Of a stretch of 64,000 nt of DNA, positions 24,626 through 36,600 are shown in pieces (position 1 is the first letter of the stretch; each line of letters opens with the position of its first letter). The notes under the pieces are model-generated. The model was not told the DNA's origin. It was given only the letters and a program-made list of their open reading frames with translations, and made no database searches. Source of the DNA: Anas platyrhynchos (taxonomy: Eukaryota; Chordata; Aves; Anseriformes; Anatidae). The position numbers and the translations under genes were made by a program. The DNA lies in contig NC_092588.1 in the NCBI RefSeq assembly GCF_047663525.1, positions 136,268,501 to 136,332,500 of the forward strand. The letters run 5' to 3'.

Positions 24626-25567
24626 AATGAATGGTAGCGCTGACATTTTTCACAGCTGATTTTGTTGCTTTTCCCCAGCCATAGGAATTTATGACAGGAA
24701 GAGAGGCAGCTACATGCTGAGTTATAATCTGACACCTAACCACTGCTGGCTGGAAAAAACATGGAACTGCAGTGTGTTTGTGACAATGCTTGGAGTGTAA
24801 TGATGTTGGCTGCTGATGGTTTTGCTCTGACAAATTCCAATAAACTCAGGTGCCTTTGAAGGTGAAAGGCTGGTGACTTTCCTTGAAAGAGAATACGTCC
24901 TTGGAGAGATTAGAAAGCATGCATGTGGTGTATGAGGTGTTCTCCGACAAATATATACCTTTATACCTATACCTTTTAGAATAGGACCCAAATCATTTTG
25001 CTTGGTGATCTGAGAGGGGATGTGCTGAAAAGTTTGTCAGAAAAATCTGTGTATAGAAATCTAAGTATCAATTATGTAAGACAAGGTAGCTGTACTAATT
25101 CTCCTCCTTGTGGATTTCAATTTTGGGCAACCTGTCCTGAATCAGGTCTGTCTCTGTGTTAGATACCAAGAACCGGGGCCAGGAAACCAGCTACCTGAAT
25201 GTGGCATTGCCCGAGCTATCCAAGAAGGAGTACCAGGACCAAGGGAGAAACAGAACTGCTAATTTATGGAAAAGCATTTGCCCTTGGGAGCAGACTTTGC
25301 ACTAAGATCATCTTCCTTCAGAGGCTTTCAAGGGCCTTTATAGATTGTAATGCTTTGGGCTCCCTGATACCCCTGTCAATTAATTTTTATTTTTTTTAAA
25401 TTATTTTTATATTTTTTTTACCTCATTTTGCTAGCAGGATATGGAAATTATTTTATATTGTGTACTGGGTCTGGCTGGGATAACTCACAACATATAAACA
25501 TGTGGAAAATCCACAGCAGCTGGATCAAGAATCTGTTTCTCTCTCTTTTTTTTTTTTTTCTTTTCAG

Positions 25568-25722
25568 TCTTATGCCTCAACATCTGCTCCGACATCCTGG
25601 CTGGCACACGTGGGACACAAACTGCAGTGCATGGTGCTGGTGCTGGCTGTGGTGGCCCAGATGGGCTGCTGCCAAGTACAATAAAACAGCTTCAAAAAGC
25701 CCTCTGGGGATGCTGGCAGCCA
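25568..25722 (+). other. FAM237B: candidate non-coding 5' exon of FAM237B
   Basis: A long pyrimidine tract ending TTTTCAG (acceptor at 25566-25567) and a strong donor CAAG|GTAAGG (25723) frame a 155-nt, relatively GC-rich block about 2.2 kb upstream of the FAM237B start. The FAM237B coding exon itself begins with a splice acceptor, so at least one upstream exon must exist. This block has exon-like borders but no conserved frame. The link is inference only. Confidence 0.25.
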
Positions 25723-25890
25723 AGGTAAGGGTCTCTGGTGGGTGAACAGGATTGCAGACGGGATTGATAAAATGAGGAGAGTGTTTGTATTATTGGTCTG
25801 GGGAAAGATGTGCTGTCTGTTGTGTCTGTGTCCCCAGCAGTCCCGTGCCCTGGCCACACTCCCTCACACGCACGCATGCCCTCTCTCCAG

Positions 25891-26139
25891 GTGAGACCTC
25901 CGAGCTGGGGGCTTGGCTGGCACTCGGTGACTGCTGCAGAAAGAGGTGGGGCTGTCACAGCCCGAGCTGCTGCTGCCTTCCTGCTGACCTGAGTTCACGC
26001 TGCTGCTGCTGCTGCTCTGCCAGCATCGCTGTCGTCCCCGCCGTCAGCGCTTGCAGCCCATTCGGGAAGTGCTTTTTCTCCAAGTGGCTGATCACCGCTG
26101 TTTCAGGGCTAGCGTTCCTCATCTCATCACAAAAGCACT
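25891..26139 (+). other. FAM237B: candidate second non-coding exon upstream of FAM237B
   Basis: An acceptor (CCCTCTCTCCAG, ending 25890) and a strong donor (CACT|GTAAGTATG, about 26140) frame a GC-rich block containing a short (CTG)n tract at about 25999-26013. It lies inside a 169-codon cysteine-rich frame that I do not believe is coding. It could be a 5' UTR exon of FAM237B or of an unrelated non-coding RNA. Confidence 0.25.
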
Positions 26140-27934
26140 GTAAGTATGACTTCCACTACAGCTCTTTAGTTATTGCCTTTGTGAAACTCTTCTGTTTTGC
26201 ACTGAATGGTAGGAGTAATTCATGGGAAGTCTGTGAGGCTTGCTGTGGTCTCTGCTCCTGCTTGAGGTGTTCAGATGTACCCTTATCATTTTAGTTGTTA
26301 GCTAGAATAAAGCATCAAGTCAGCTCAATATTTTGGTGGCACTCTGGCTGCTATTGTCTTACTTTGTAGCTAAATTACTAGTGTGCTTCCTCTGACTGCT
26401 GATACCTCATGAAGTGGAAGTGAGAAGAGAGCCATTTCCACCTCTACTTGCTTACAGCAGCCAGCTGTCTAACAACCCATGGAAGAACAAACTTGAGAAA
26501 CTTTATTGCATGTTCATAAGCTCTCAGGATAACTGTACTGCCTGCTGATGTGTAACTAGCATGTGGAGTTTTAGAAAGGAGTTAGGCTGGTCAGTATCTG
26601 TCCACCCCATTCCCTCAAGTTCTGGAGGTGAACTAGCTGTCATGGCCAAGAGACTACATGACTTTAGGGACCTCAGGTGGCTGCAGTGGCCTAACCATGT
26701 GCTCAAACTAAAAATCACCCCAGCACCCTGAGGCTGTGGCAAAAATGGGTATGACTGAACTCCATGGTGCCATCTGAACTCTATATTCTCTATATTCTCT
26801 ATATTCTTCTTGACAGTTCACATACACATGTACATGTATGTTGTGTTATCTGTGGATTATCCACTCTAATTGCATCATTAGGAGTTGCAGAGAGGATGCC
26901 AGGGTGTTATAACTTTGGAAAAACTAACTTTTCTTACTGCCAGTGCCCAAATGAATACTGAGTGGAGGAGTGCTGTTGGAATTCTGACCAATAAAAAATA
27001 AAATTTGTACAGCTGACTAAAACATTGCCTTGTACCTGCACAAAAACATCACATAACTTTGTAGTTTGTGTCTTACATCCTGAGTTGTCAAGAGGATTGC
27101 AAATTGTGAGAATGAGCATGGTATTAACACAGGATTGATTTGGGCCACCTAAATAAGGAGTACTATCTCAATCTTGGCTGTCACTTTTTTCTTCATATTT
27201 TTTCCTGCATGTTCACCTTTTTCTAGCTTTTTTTTTTTTTGCCTTTTTTTTTTTTTCTTTTTTCCCTTTTTGTTTCCTATCCCACAACACTTTTATTTTG
27301 ATAGGAAGGACTGAGAAAAAAATATCAGATGTTTTAGTGATGTTCTGTTTAAACCTGCTCCTAGCTTATGGAATTACATCACAGGAAAACAGCAGTATTC
27401 CCAGAGGGAGTGCATGTATAATAATGACTACATATTCTGGAGCATTTGAAGTTCTCATTATGCCTCCTGTGTTATTACTCTTTACATCTCTGATTCTCTG
27501 GATAGTTTCAGCATTTTGCATATATGCTACAAATAATTGTGCCAGAACTTTGCTTAATTTTCTAACACAAGCCAGAAGGGAATTTGCCTGTTTCCAGTCT
27601 TGCAACAGTTACTGAGTGAGTTCAGCATATTGTCTGTGCTCACCCCATCCAGTATAATGATCTGGTTTACTCTCCCTTCATAATCGCCTTTCTGATTTGG
27701 GCTGTTCCATGAAAGACTGTCTATTTATAACTCTAAAATTAGAAATAACAGTCTGGTGTCTCTTCCATGGTTTGAAAAGAAATGTTGTCCTGTAAGAATT
27801 AAGTATGATGCAGAACCACAAAGCATAAATATGGTGTATCCTTGGTGTATCCTTCTAAATTATGTGAGAATGAATTACATGACGGCAGAATTGCTGTGAT
27901 TTTATACTTTTTCTTTCAGGTATCTTCTTGGAGT
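26140..27934. other. sequence upstream of the FAM237B coding exon
   Basis: Probably 5' intron of FAM237B. It holds an imperfect (CTATATT)n patch near 26781-26807 and T-rich tracts near 27228-27270. The 105-aa plus-strand frame at 27298-27615 shows no recognisable domain. Confidence 0.35.
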
Positions 27935-29058
27935 ATGGAATTTTTATGGAAAAGAAGGTGGTATCTTCAGCTCAGCTGTGTATTGATATTGAAATTGGTT
28001 TGTGCCAATCTGGACTTTCAGAAGGAAACTCCATCAAGCCTGGGTCAGATTGACCATCAGTGCTGGGAGGTGTCATCCCATGGGCTGGTGGAAATGAAGA
28101 AACTCAAGGTAGCAGACACAGTCATTGCTCTCTGGGACTTCATGATGTTCCTGAAGGAATCCCCCAAGCCCAAGCACAATGAACTTTTCAATGATTTAGC
28201 CCAGAACTTCTGGGATATGTACGTAGACTGTGTGCTCTCAAGATCTCATGGAATGGGCAGAAGACAGCTAATATCTCCCAAATATTCTTCTACATACTCA
28301 CATAGAACTTTAGAAGGTAACCACAGGATAGGATGTTAGTCTTTTATGTACTAATATTAAACCGAATCATTGTTCTGTCTCTGATTATTTAGGCAGTTCA
28401 ACAACGTCTTCTCCATTTTTGTCTCCGCTTTTCAAATGTATTTGAGTCTTTCAACAGTAGCTACTATCACAATAAAAAGTTAAAAGTTAAAATGAATTAA
28501 AAGTAGTTAGGGTGCTAAATTTCTGTGTTTAACAAAGTTCAAATAATGGCAAGTAGGCACATGGAAATGTGTGTAAATGGATGCTGCATGCTCTGTTTAT
28601 CACTGTGTGTGTATAAATGGCATTACAATACTGGAAGTTTCCTAGTATTTGGACTTCGGTCTCAACTTTGGGGAATTGTCCCTCTGTGAGAAGGGAAATG
28701 CAAACCTCTGACCACTTGATCCCTGTTCTTCCCATTGAAACTGTTGACGTGTAATGTGAGTTCATGGGCACTATGAATCACCAAAGTGATAGATTCTGGT
28801 CATCCTGGTCCCAGATGAGTCCAAACTGAGATCATATAGGTGATTGGCCTAATGTCTTATTAACCAGCCCTAGATCTATTGGTTTTCTTCCTCCTCTTCA
28901 ATAGATTTTTTTTTTTCCTGATTACCCAGTCAAATGTTTTAGGTTTGTAGACTGAACATGGACATCATTTAATCCTAGCATTCCTAGATGTATTGCATGG
29001 AAAATAACAGCCTTTCTTTTATAATCTTACAGGGTCTGCTTTCACCAACCCATTTTAG
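27935..29058 (+). CDS. FAM237B: FAM237B / neurosecretory protein GM precursor, 2 coding exons (135 aa)
   Basis: FAM237B, named neurosecretory protein GM (NPGM) in birds, is a secreted hypothalamic small protein paralogous to NPGL/FAM237A. Coding exon 1 is 27935-28316 (acceptor TTCTTTCAG ends 27919); exon 2 is 29033-29058, joined in phase via GAAG|GTAACC and CTTACAG. Residues 1-24 form a signal peptide with a basic n-region (WKRRW), a hydrophobic core and an A24/N25 cleavage site. The predicted mature chain is residues 25-107 (83 aa), with two cysteines (C43, C99) suited to one disulphide. It ends HGM followed by G-R-R (108-110): glycine amide donor plus dibasic cleavage, giving a Gly-Met-amide end, the source of the name. 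A remnant of about 25 residues follows. If the donor is not used, the frame instead ends in the intron at 28339 (134 aa). The gene is complete and opposite in strand to both neighbours. Confidence 0.92.
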
Positions 29059-31433
29059 CCCAAAAGGGGAGAAAATGAAGATACCTCAGCAAGGCAACAT
29101 CAAAATGAAGGAGCACAAAAGCACAGCGTATATTGTAGATGCTTAGACAAATCTGTTAGTGTGGTTCAACTTTTTTTCTGTATAAAGTGTTTAATCATTG
29201 TTAAACTCATATCAGTTCCCACAAGATCCCCTTTGCTTCCTTTCTTCCAGCCTACAAAGTTGCATTTTTCCCACCACATGAGAATACTTTTGTTTTGAGT
29301 CAACACCTTTGTTCTCTCAGGTAAGCTCATAAGTCTGAAGCAGTGTGGTATTTTTGTAGAGGCATATCTTTTCCAATATCTCCCTTTTTTAATAGTTAAT
29401 TTTGATGGAAACGCACTATATTTTTATACATTAAGCAATGGAGAAAGTGTCAATATGCATGTTTTATGAACTGTCTTGCATATACGGTCCTCTTTTACTA
29501 ATTGCAAAAAAAGTGTGACATCAAGCTAAAGGGAAGGTTTATGCTTATGGTATGTCCTGTGCAGTCTAAACTTTGTATTTTATCACTGCTTAGTCTAGTC
29601 TATGGATTAATTAAAATATTTTTCTATGCAGCAAGGTCTGTAGAATAGTTATTTTCTCGCTTATTAACATGTTCTTTGCAAATGCTATTACATTACATTA
29701 AGAAGAGCACTTGGCACAAGACTGCTCTTAATTTACATGTTCATACAGGTAAGGGGATAGAAGCCATCCCTGTCATGGCAGGGAACATCACAGCTGAGAA
29801 GAGACCCGAGAATGAAATGGTTTGAAAGAGTGAGAGACTGGCTTGAGTACAGCTCACAATGTAAGACACCATCCATCATGGCAAAGATGTAACCGCCTAG
29901 TTAATCCACTTTTCCTGAGCACAGAGTGGCCTGAGAACAAATGGGAGGACTCAGAGATGCTGACTGTTCCCTACTCTTTGAACAATGCAGCTTGTTCATT
30001 TTCTGTTGTGTTCTAGCCTTTTAGGAGTTCCCAACTAGGTTTCAGTATTACAGGGAACAGGACTTGCATGGTAACAGCACAGAAACATTCTAAGTAACAA
30101 GAAATGCATCACACATTATGCTTGATTCCTATATAGTGTGTAAAACATCCAAAAATTCTCATAGGTTTGTAAATGTTCATCTAGGTAAATACAATATTGA
30201 ACTGAATCTTGTAAAATTTCTCTCACCCTTCCAGAAGGAGTACAAAGTAGTGAGAAATTTCTCTTAATATCAGTGTAAGTCCTGATGCCAACAATATCTA
30301 AAGTACACACCTGTCCACTTACAGTCTGCTTCTTGTCCTGGTGTGCTGGGTGATGGCTTCCTGCTGGCACGTGTGCTCTTTGCACTTCACACAAGAGGGG
30401 AACAAAAGAAGGATTTTACCAAGGGTAGTAGAGTGTCAGCAAGGATGGGTTCCACTCTTCCCAATGTAAGATCATCTCCTGTTTCATACTGTCTTTTACA
30501 TATGTGGAAACCTTCATCACATCTTCTCACCTGACTCAAATCTTTGTTTTTCACTTTTTTTTCTTATAGATCTATTTTTAGATCTACTGTCCTCTGGGTA
30601 CTTTCCCACTGCCTCACATCTCTTTAGGATATCCCTATGACTGTGTCAGCTATGCAGGGCTGTTAAAGCACTGAACACAGTCATCCTGTGGGTGAACAGA
30701 AATACAGCAAGATAAGAAGCAAAGAAATAATTTGCAGGTAGATATACTTGCATTGTCTACAGCCACCAAAAATCATCTGCTTCTCCTGGGCTCTATACAA
30801 GAGAAACTAAGAAAGGGATGATCTTTTCCTTCATCAGCAGTCAGCACTCCCTTTCTTTCCATCTCTCAGCTGCAGTAGGAACAGCAAGCCCAACTTTTTT
30901 AGGTTCTTCCCCAACAGCCAGACCATAGCACATGACTGGCTGCTAAAATCAAACATTATCTATGCTGCTGCAAAGCCTTGTGTTAGCTTTCAGTTCTGAG
31001 ATATAAGTGTAAGCATTTAGGGAAATTCTGTCCTCTTCCTTCTCCAGTTTCTCCAATTAACAAGTGTTTGAAGCTATTTGCCTGCAACATCAGAGAGCCT
31101 GTAATGAAAGCACAATGCACTTGTGGGAGAAATGCTGCACACTTTGTGCCTAATTTAAAGTTTTTGCATAAGCATAAATGTAAACGGATTTCCAGTTAAA
31201 AGCTCTTTCACATCCATACCTTGGCTATATTGTACTGCTGTAGCTTTTACTCAGAAAAGGGAAGGACTTAATGAATCCTGTATGGTGAAGGGTTTGTTTT
31301 GTTTTGGAAAAAATGGGCCAGTCCCTAGCTGCCAGTAGAGTAGTAAAGAGTCATCCACGCATTCACATATATGTAAGGAAATAATAATAATAAAAAATAA
31401 ATGCCACAGAAACTGTGTTGTCCCACTCAAGTA
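29059..31433. other. FAM237B 3' UTR and convergent spacer to CFAP69
   Basis: FAM237B (plus) and CFAP69 (minus) point at each other across this stretch. A possible FAM237B polyadenylation hexamer ATTAAA is at 29610-29615. The minus-strand frame at 30116-30394 and the plus frame at 30343-30534 show nothing recognisable. Confidence 0.4.
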
Positions 31434-31439
31434 TTTATT
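31434..31439 (-). terminator. CFAP69: candidate distal polyadenylation signal of CFAP69
   Basis: TTTATT on the plus strand reads AATAAA on the minus strand, about 1.6 kb past the CFAP69 stop. Other copies of the hexamer lie at 32149-32154 and overlapping the stop codon itself (33064-33069). Which is used cannot be told from sequence. Confidence 0.3.
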
Positions 31440-33064
31440 GTTTGCTTTTATTTTTTAACAGAAAACAGAGCATACTTTTTGTGGCTCCAGTGTGTAAAAT
31501 ATTTTCATATCCTCTAAAATAATAATAAAGCAGCATAACTGGTTGTGGCAGAGAAATATAAATAACTAAGCTAAACTTCACTTGACACATGGACCTATAG
31601 CTAGATAATTTCTATATGTCTTAACTTATCTTTCTTGCAGCCAGAGAAAACAAAGTGGCTTGTTTAACACAACAAAACTTTTTTTTTTTGGAAAAAAAAG
31701 TCACAATGAAACTAATTACATTTAAAAATTATCAATTAGCAAGGGGCCAACATAAAAATTAAATTAAATTAACATAATTCAATTTAATTTTTCTAGTGGT
31801 AAGTAGTAGATGACTGTTACTTCACAATGTAATGTTTAACAGATCTGCCCATGAGAAAACTCTTCAAATCTTTGGAAACTAAGCATGTAGAGATATTTTC
31901 AAAGTTTGAGTACCATTTCATATTGCTACTTTGCCATATGTCATTATTTTTATAGAATTTAAGTAGGCAATTTTAAAACAAAAATCCTCTTACTTCAGTT
32001 TTAAAGCTACCACCTCTATGTCTTGTTACAGGAACAAATTTTTAAGAAATCCTTATACACATACACAGCCAATACATCTTTCAGGAGATAAAAAAAAAAA
32101 AAAAAAAAAAAGGGAGTTGGAAGCTAAGTTTTACATAGTTAGCTCAAATTTATTTCTACTTTATAAGTGTGCATTTAACAAAGTGAAAGATCGTGCTTTT
32201 CTCAAAAGACTGCTCACAGACAAAAATAACAGACTACTTGCCAACGTGTGTATGTTACAAAAGCTCTTGCAGTGTCACAGGAGTTTATGACATAATGCTG
32301 TGAAACTCAATCTAAAATGAAGTAACAGCCTCAGAAAATCTTGTTCTAATATAATATATCAAACTCTGGCTTTGCCCAAGTTGGGAAAGGAAACAATAGT
32401 TTAAGAATTGGGTCATCTACAAAAAAGTCTGCTGTATGAGGAGTGCTGGTGTTCTACAGATGCTAGGGTGAACAGACAGAGTTCCTACTGGAGGTAACCC
32501 ATGGAAAAATAAGAACTGTACATGTATGATCAGCTGTGAGAAGTCTGTGAAGAGCTTGTCTGCCAAACAGATTCAGAGAAACTGTTGGCACAGACTTGTG
32601 TCTTTTTGAGCCATAAGCTGAAGTCCTGATGCTAAAGGTGGCAGTTCAAGGAGCAAAATGGACTTGAACAAACACCATGAGGGTACCTTGTCCGGGACAA
32701 TGAAGAGCTGAGTGTATTTATGTGAAAGTTCATCACCCTGCTCAAATTGATACTTAAACTACAATGTGTGGAGTGTGTCAACAGAAGATGGAAATCCAAA
32801 CACTAGACCTACTGATAGTGCATCATGGTAACCTGACACTAGCACACAAAACTGCTAGATTCAGTATGCCTTTGTACTATATGGAGTTTTTTTTTTTCTA
32901 GTAAATCACCCACATGTTTATATTAGTTACAAAAAATACAAAATATAATTTCATTATCGAGATGTTCTGTGCAATTCATGAAAACATTACAGATATATTT
33001 TATCTTGTATCTACAATATACATGCAGTTAACTAAAATATTAAAAGCACTGCTCAGAACATTAT
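31440..33064 (-). other. CFAP69: likely CFAP69 3' UTR
   Basis: AT-rich sequence downstream of the CFAP69 stop with a 22-base A-run at 32090-32111. No coding signal is seen. Its assignment to the 3' UTR depends on which polyadenylation site is used. Confidence 0.35.
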
Positions 33065-33610
33065 TTATTCTACAGGTCCCAAATCTTTCTTGATGGAGTC
33101 CAATGTTTTAACTCTTTTGATCTTTTTTAAGGCTCCTTCACAAACAGATGGCTTTCCAAGAGCAAGGTCTGTACCAGACAGTGGTCCTCCAATTAATTGA
33201 GAAGGTGTACTTTCTACAGTTACTAAGCGACCAGATCCGATCTGAAAAACAAAATAGATGCATTGTTTGACATCCATGTTAGTATTTAAAAAGAGATAAG
33301 ACTTAAACCACGAACTGGTCTTTTGAAAATATTATTCAGTTGGTGGAGATGCATGCTAAGGTTTCCTAGGTCCACTCAAACTATCCTTTATACTAAATTC
33401 ACAAATTGTTCCCATCAATACAAAGGAAAAGACAAAGTGTTTTTTTGTACCTTTCTGTACTCTGTTTTTCTGCTTTCATGTCTGACTTCTGAATAGAGGA
33501 AAAGAAAATTGAGCCTTTATTACAATAGAAGTTTGTTGTGCAGTGTTATTTGGATTTATACATAATATCAGCCACAGTTTTTGTCCTCAGATTTTTGCTA
33601 TACGCTAATA

Positions 33611-33646
<36 letters not shown>

Positions 33647-36600
33647 AAGAAAGAAAGAAAAAGAAAAAAAAAGAGAACAGAATCTGTTTCTCTCTGAATG
33701 CAATTGCCTGTAACTACTGCTACATGAAAACTCCAAGACTGAAAGAGATATATTTTCCAGTTTTGTTACTACTCTTTATACTGAATGGGTTCAGGTCTTT
33801 GAATAAAAATTCTTGAGTGACAGCTCTATCTTCTAACCATGACCTACTGAAACAAACAATGCCACTCTCTGAGTGCATGGGGCTCACGTTTGATTACTTA
33901 ACCTTGACCGGTTTTCAACAACCATCTTAGCTTCATTTTCATCTCCCACTATTTAAGATGTTTGTCAGAGAGAAGGAAAGAAGATTGTTCCATAAAAAAA
34001 AAAAAAAAAAGAAAAAAAAAGCTAGCAATATCTGGCATTTGCAATACTTCTAAGCAATGCAGTCAAGGAATTTTATCTTATGTTGCTGGTGCATTCATTT
34101 TCCTAAAACTCTCCTCAGTCAAAATGGACTAACCTCTTCCTTGTTTTTATCTACAGTTGTTGAAATATTGAATTATACTATAGAATTTTTAGATATTTTC
34201 TGGTAAATCCTCTTCTGCCAAAGAAGTGAATAATCCTGTCCTGAGGCTCAAGTCTTTAAAATAAAATCTAACAGTTTATTACTCTCTGCTAAAAATTTTG
34301 AGTATTCATGTTTATATCTAGAATTTTCAGATATTTTCAGCAAAATATTGCTGGTTAACAGTCGTTTAGTTATATGTATGTAACTAGAATTTTTTTCCAG
34401 ACCACTTCATCTTGCATTCACACATGTGCCCCTCTGTGTCTTTTGAAAGTGTAGGGAAGGATGAAATCCTAGTTCTGTACTCAAAGACCATCCCCTTGCT
34501 TACTGGTAAGCTTATCCTGGCTTCATCACATCAAGCACGAACTGCCTCTTTGCTTTTACAGGATGCAGCCATCTTACCCGTCCTTACTTATCCATGCAAT
34601 AAAGCCCAGGATAATAGTCTCTTTCCTTTGTTTGAAAACAGCAGCTCATGTTTTTTCTTCCTTGCTTCTCCTTACAAGTGTGACTCCCTGTAAGCAATCA
34701 AGAAGCAACCTCTCTCCCTTAGCTGTGCTACTTACACAGCCAGCTTACTCAGCTAGCTCAAACGCAGTTCCTGACTAGAACGGAGATTCTGCCATGTCTT
34801 ACCCCAGCTTGTCAGAACTCGACATCCAGATATGCGGATATACCTTTGTAAGATCTTAACAATGGCTTGTGTCATCTCACATTTCAGTTAACTGATAGGA
34901 ATGCAAAAAAAAATCTTTTCTGAAGATATAACAGGCAGGTGAATTATCTGCAGAGTCTGAGAGACCTTTACTGACATACTAGGGATTGCACGAATTTACC
35001 TAACAAAAAAGGAAGGAGATTTTGACCTCGAAGTTTTCATAGAAGGCTGTCCCATAAGAAGTCCACATCAAGTAACATAGGGACCATCTTGCTCACAGTT
35101 TTTCTGAGACATTTTCAGATCTGAATCTCATTCTGACCTGTCTGAAGATGTGTCAGAGGGGGAGGTGGTAGTTTGCAGGACATGCTTGGAGCTTGTCAAC
35201 ATAAATGTTACTGAAGAAAAAATAAGCAGCAGCACAAATACAAACAGAATAGACCCCAAGCCACTTGCACATTAATGAAAATAAAACAGTGTTATTAACT
35301 ATTGTTAAGTTACTGTTATTAACTTACTGTTGTGCTGAGGCCTTTAATATCAGTAGAATGAACTGCTCCATTCTGAGTCTTCAGTTTAGATCTGGAAGCC
35401 TCTATTGACTTTTCCTGTAGCCTTTTTGCTTTCTAAAGGTTGTTAGAAAAAAGGTAAAACTGTTTTAATTGGAATGAATAGTATCATTTGCAACTGTTAG
35501 AAAATATACAAATGAGAAAATAAATGAAGTAACAATTCTATTGTCCCTTAATTAGAAGTACTCTCTGGTTTGTGACTCTATTGTTGTACTGGGGACCTGA
35601 AAGCAGAATGAAGGGATGTGGTTTCACAAGTGCCAGAAAGGAGTCATCACATCCTAAAACTTGTTGGCTATATTCTTTCTAATGCAGCCCAATATGCTGT
35701 TAGCCTTCATTACCACAAGAGCACACTGTTGCCTCGTGTTCAGTTTGTCATCTCCCAGGATCCCCATAGTCAGTATGTATTTACACAGCTAGCCAGTCCC
35801 CAGGCTGAACCCCAGGATCCATGAAAGCCTTAGTATGTTCCAGATGAAAGATGTCACATTTTCTTTTCCTGAATGCCCTGAGGTTTTGATCAGCCCACCC
35901 CTAGGACTTGTCAAAGTCTTTCTGAATGGAGACCCTACCTCCCAGCATATGGATTCTTTCCTCCAGCTCGGTGTCATGTATGGACATGATGAGGATACAC
36001 ACTTATCCAATATCCGAGTCATTATTGAAAAATTCATAGCTTCACTGCCCTATATATACATATTTACCTAATCACAAATGCATAAGCCACGTTGAACCCC
36101 AGTTTGTGACCATAATCAGAAAAGCAAAAGTATCACAGTTTGCATAGCTTTGCCCATAAGGCTTGTGGTTCTTTCTTCTATATTTGTGTGAACATAAAAT
36201 TTACTATAGCTTCTACTTGAATAACCTAATAATTCACTAAGAAATGTGTTTGGAATTTCCCAGTTATTCTAACTACATTGTGAATGAAAATTTTGCTCCT
36301 CCACTCATTTTTTTATTATTTTATTTTATTTATTTATTTACCTTCAATGCCTCATAGTTTGATGTCCGAGTCAAGAAATTTTCCCAAGATTTGTTTACCA
36401 TTTCTTTCTGCTTATGGACAGCTTGGATCTGTGATAAAAATGAGATTAACAAAATGCAAAATGGAATTGGTACTGGTGACAAAATTGGTACTGGTGACAA
36501 AAGTACATGCACAATAATGCAAGACAATCCCTCCAAAACACTAGCATGAGCTTTTAGAAAACTAGACTGACTATCTTTACTTCTCAGAAGGTAGGAGAGG

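Noticed and set aside
25785-26294. 169-aa cysteine-rich plus-strand frame
   Set aside because: Cysteines come from a CTG run and GC-rich sequence; contains splice-like sites better explained as non-coding exons. No family match recalled.
27298-27615. 105-aa plus-strand frame with hydrophobic stretches
   Set aside because: Hydrophobicity follows from T-rich DNA; no start context, no family, opposite frame equally open.
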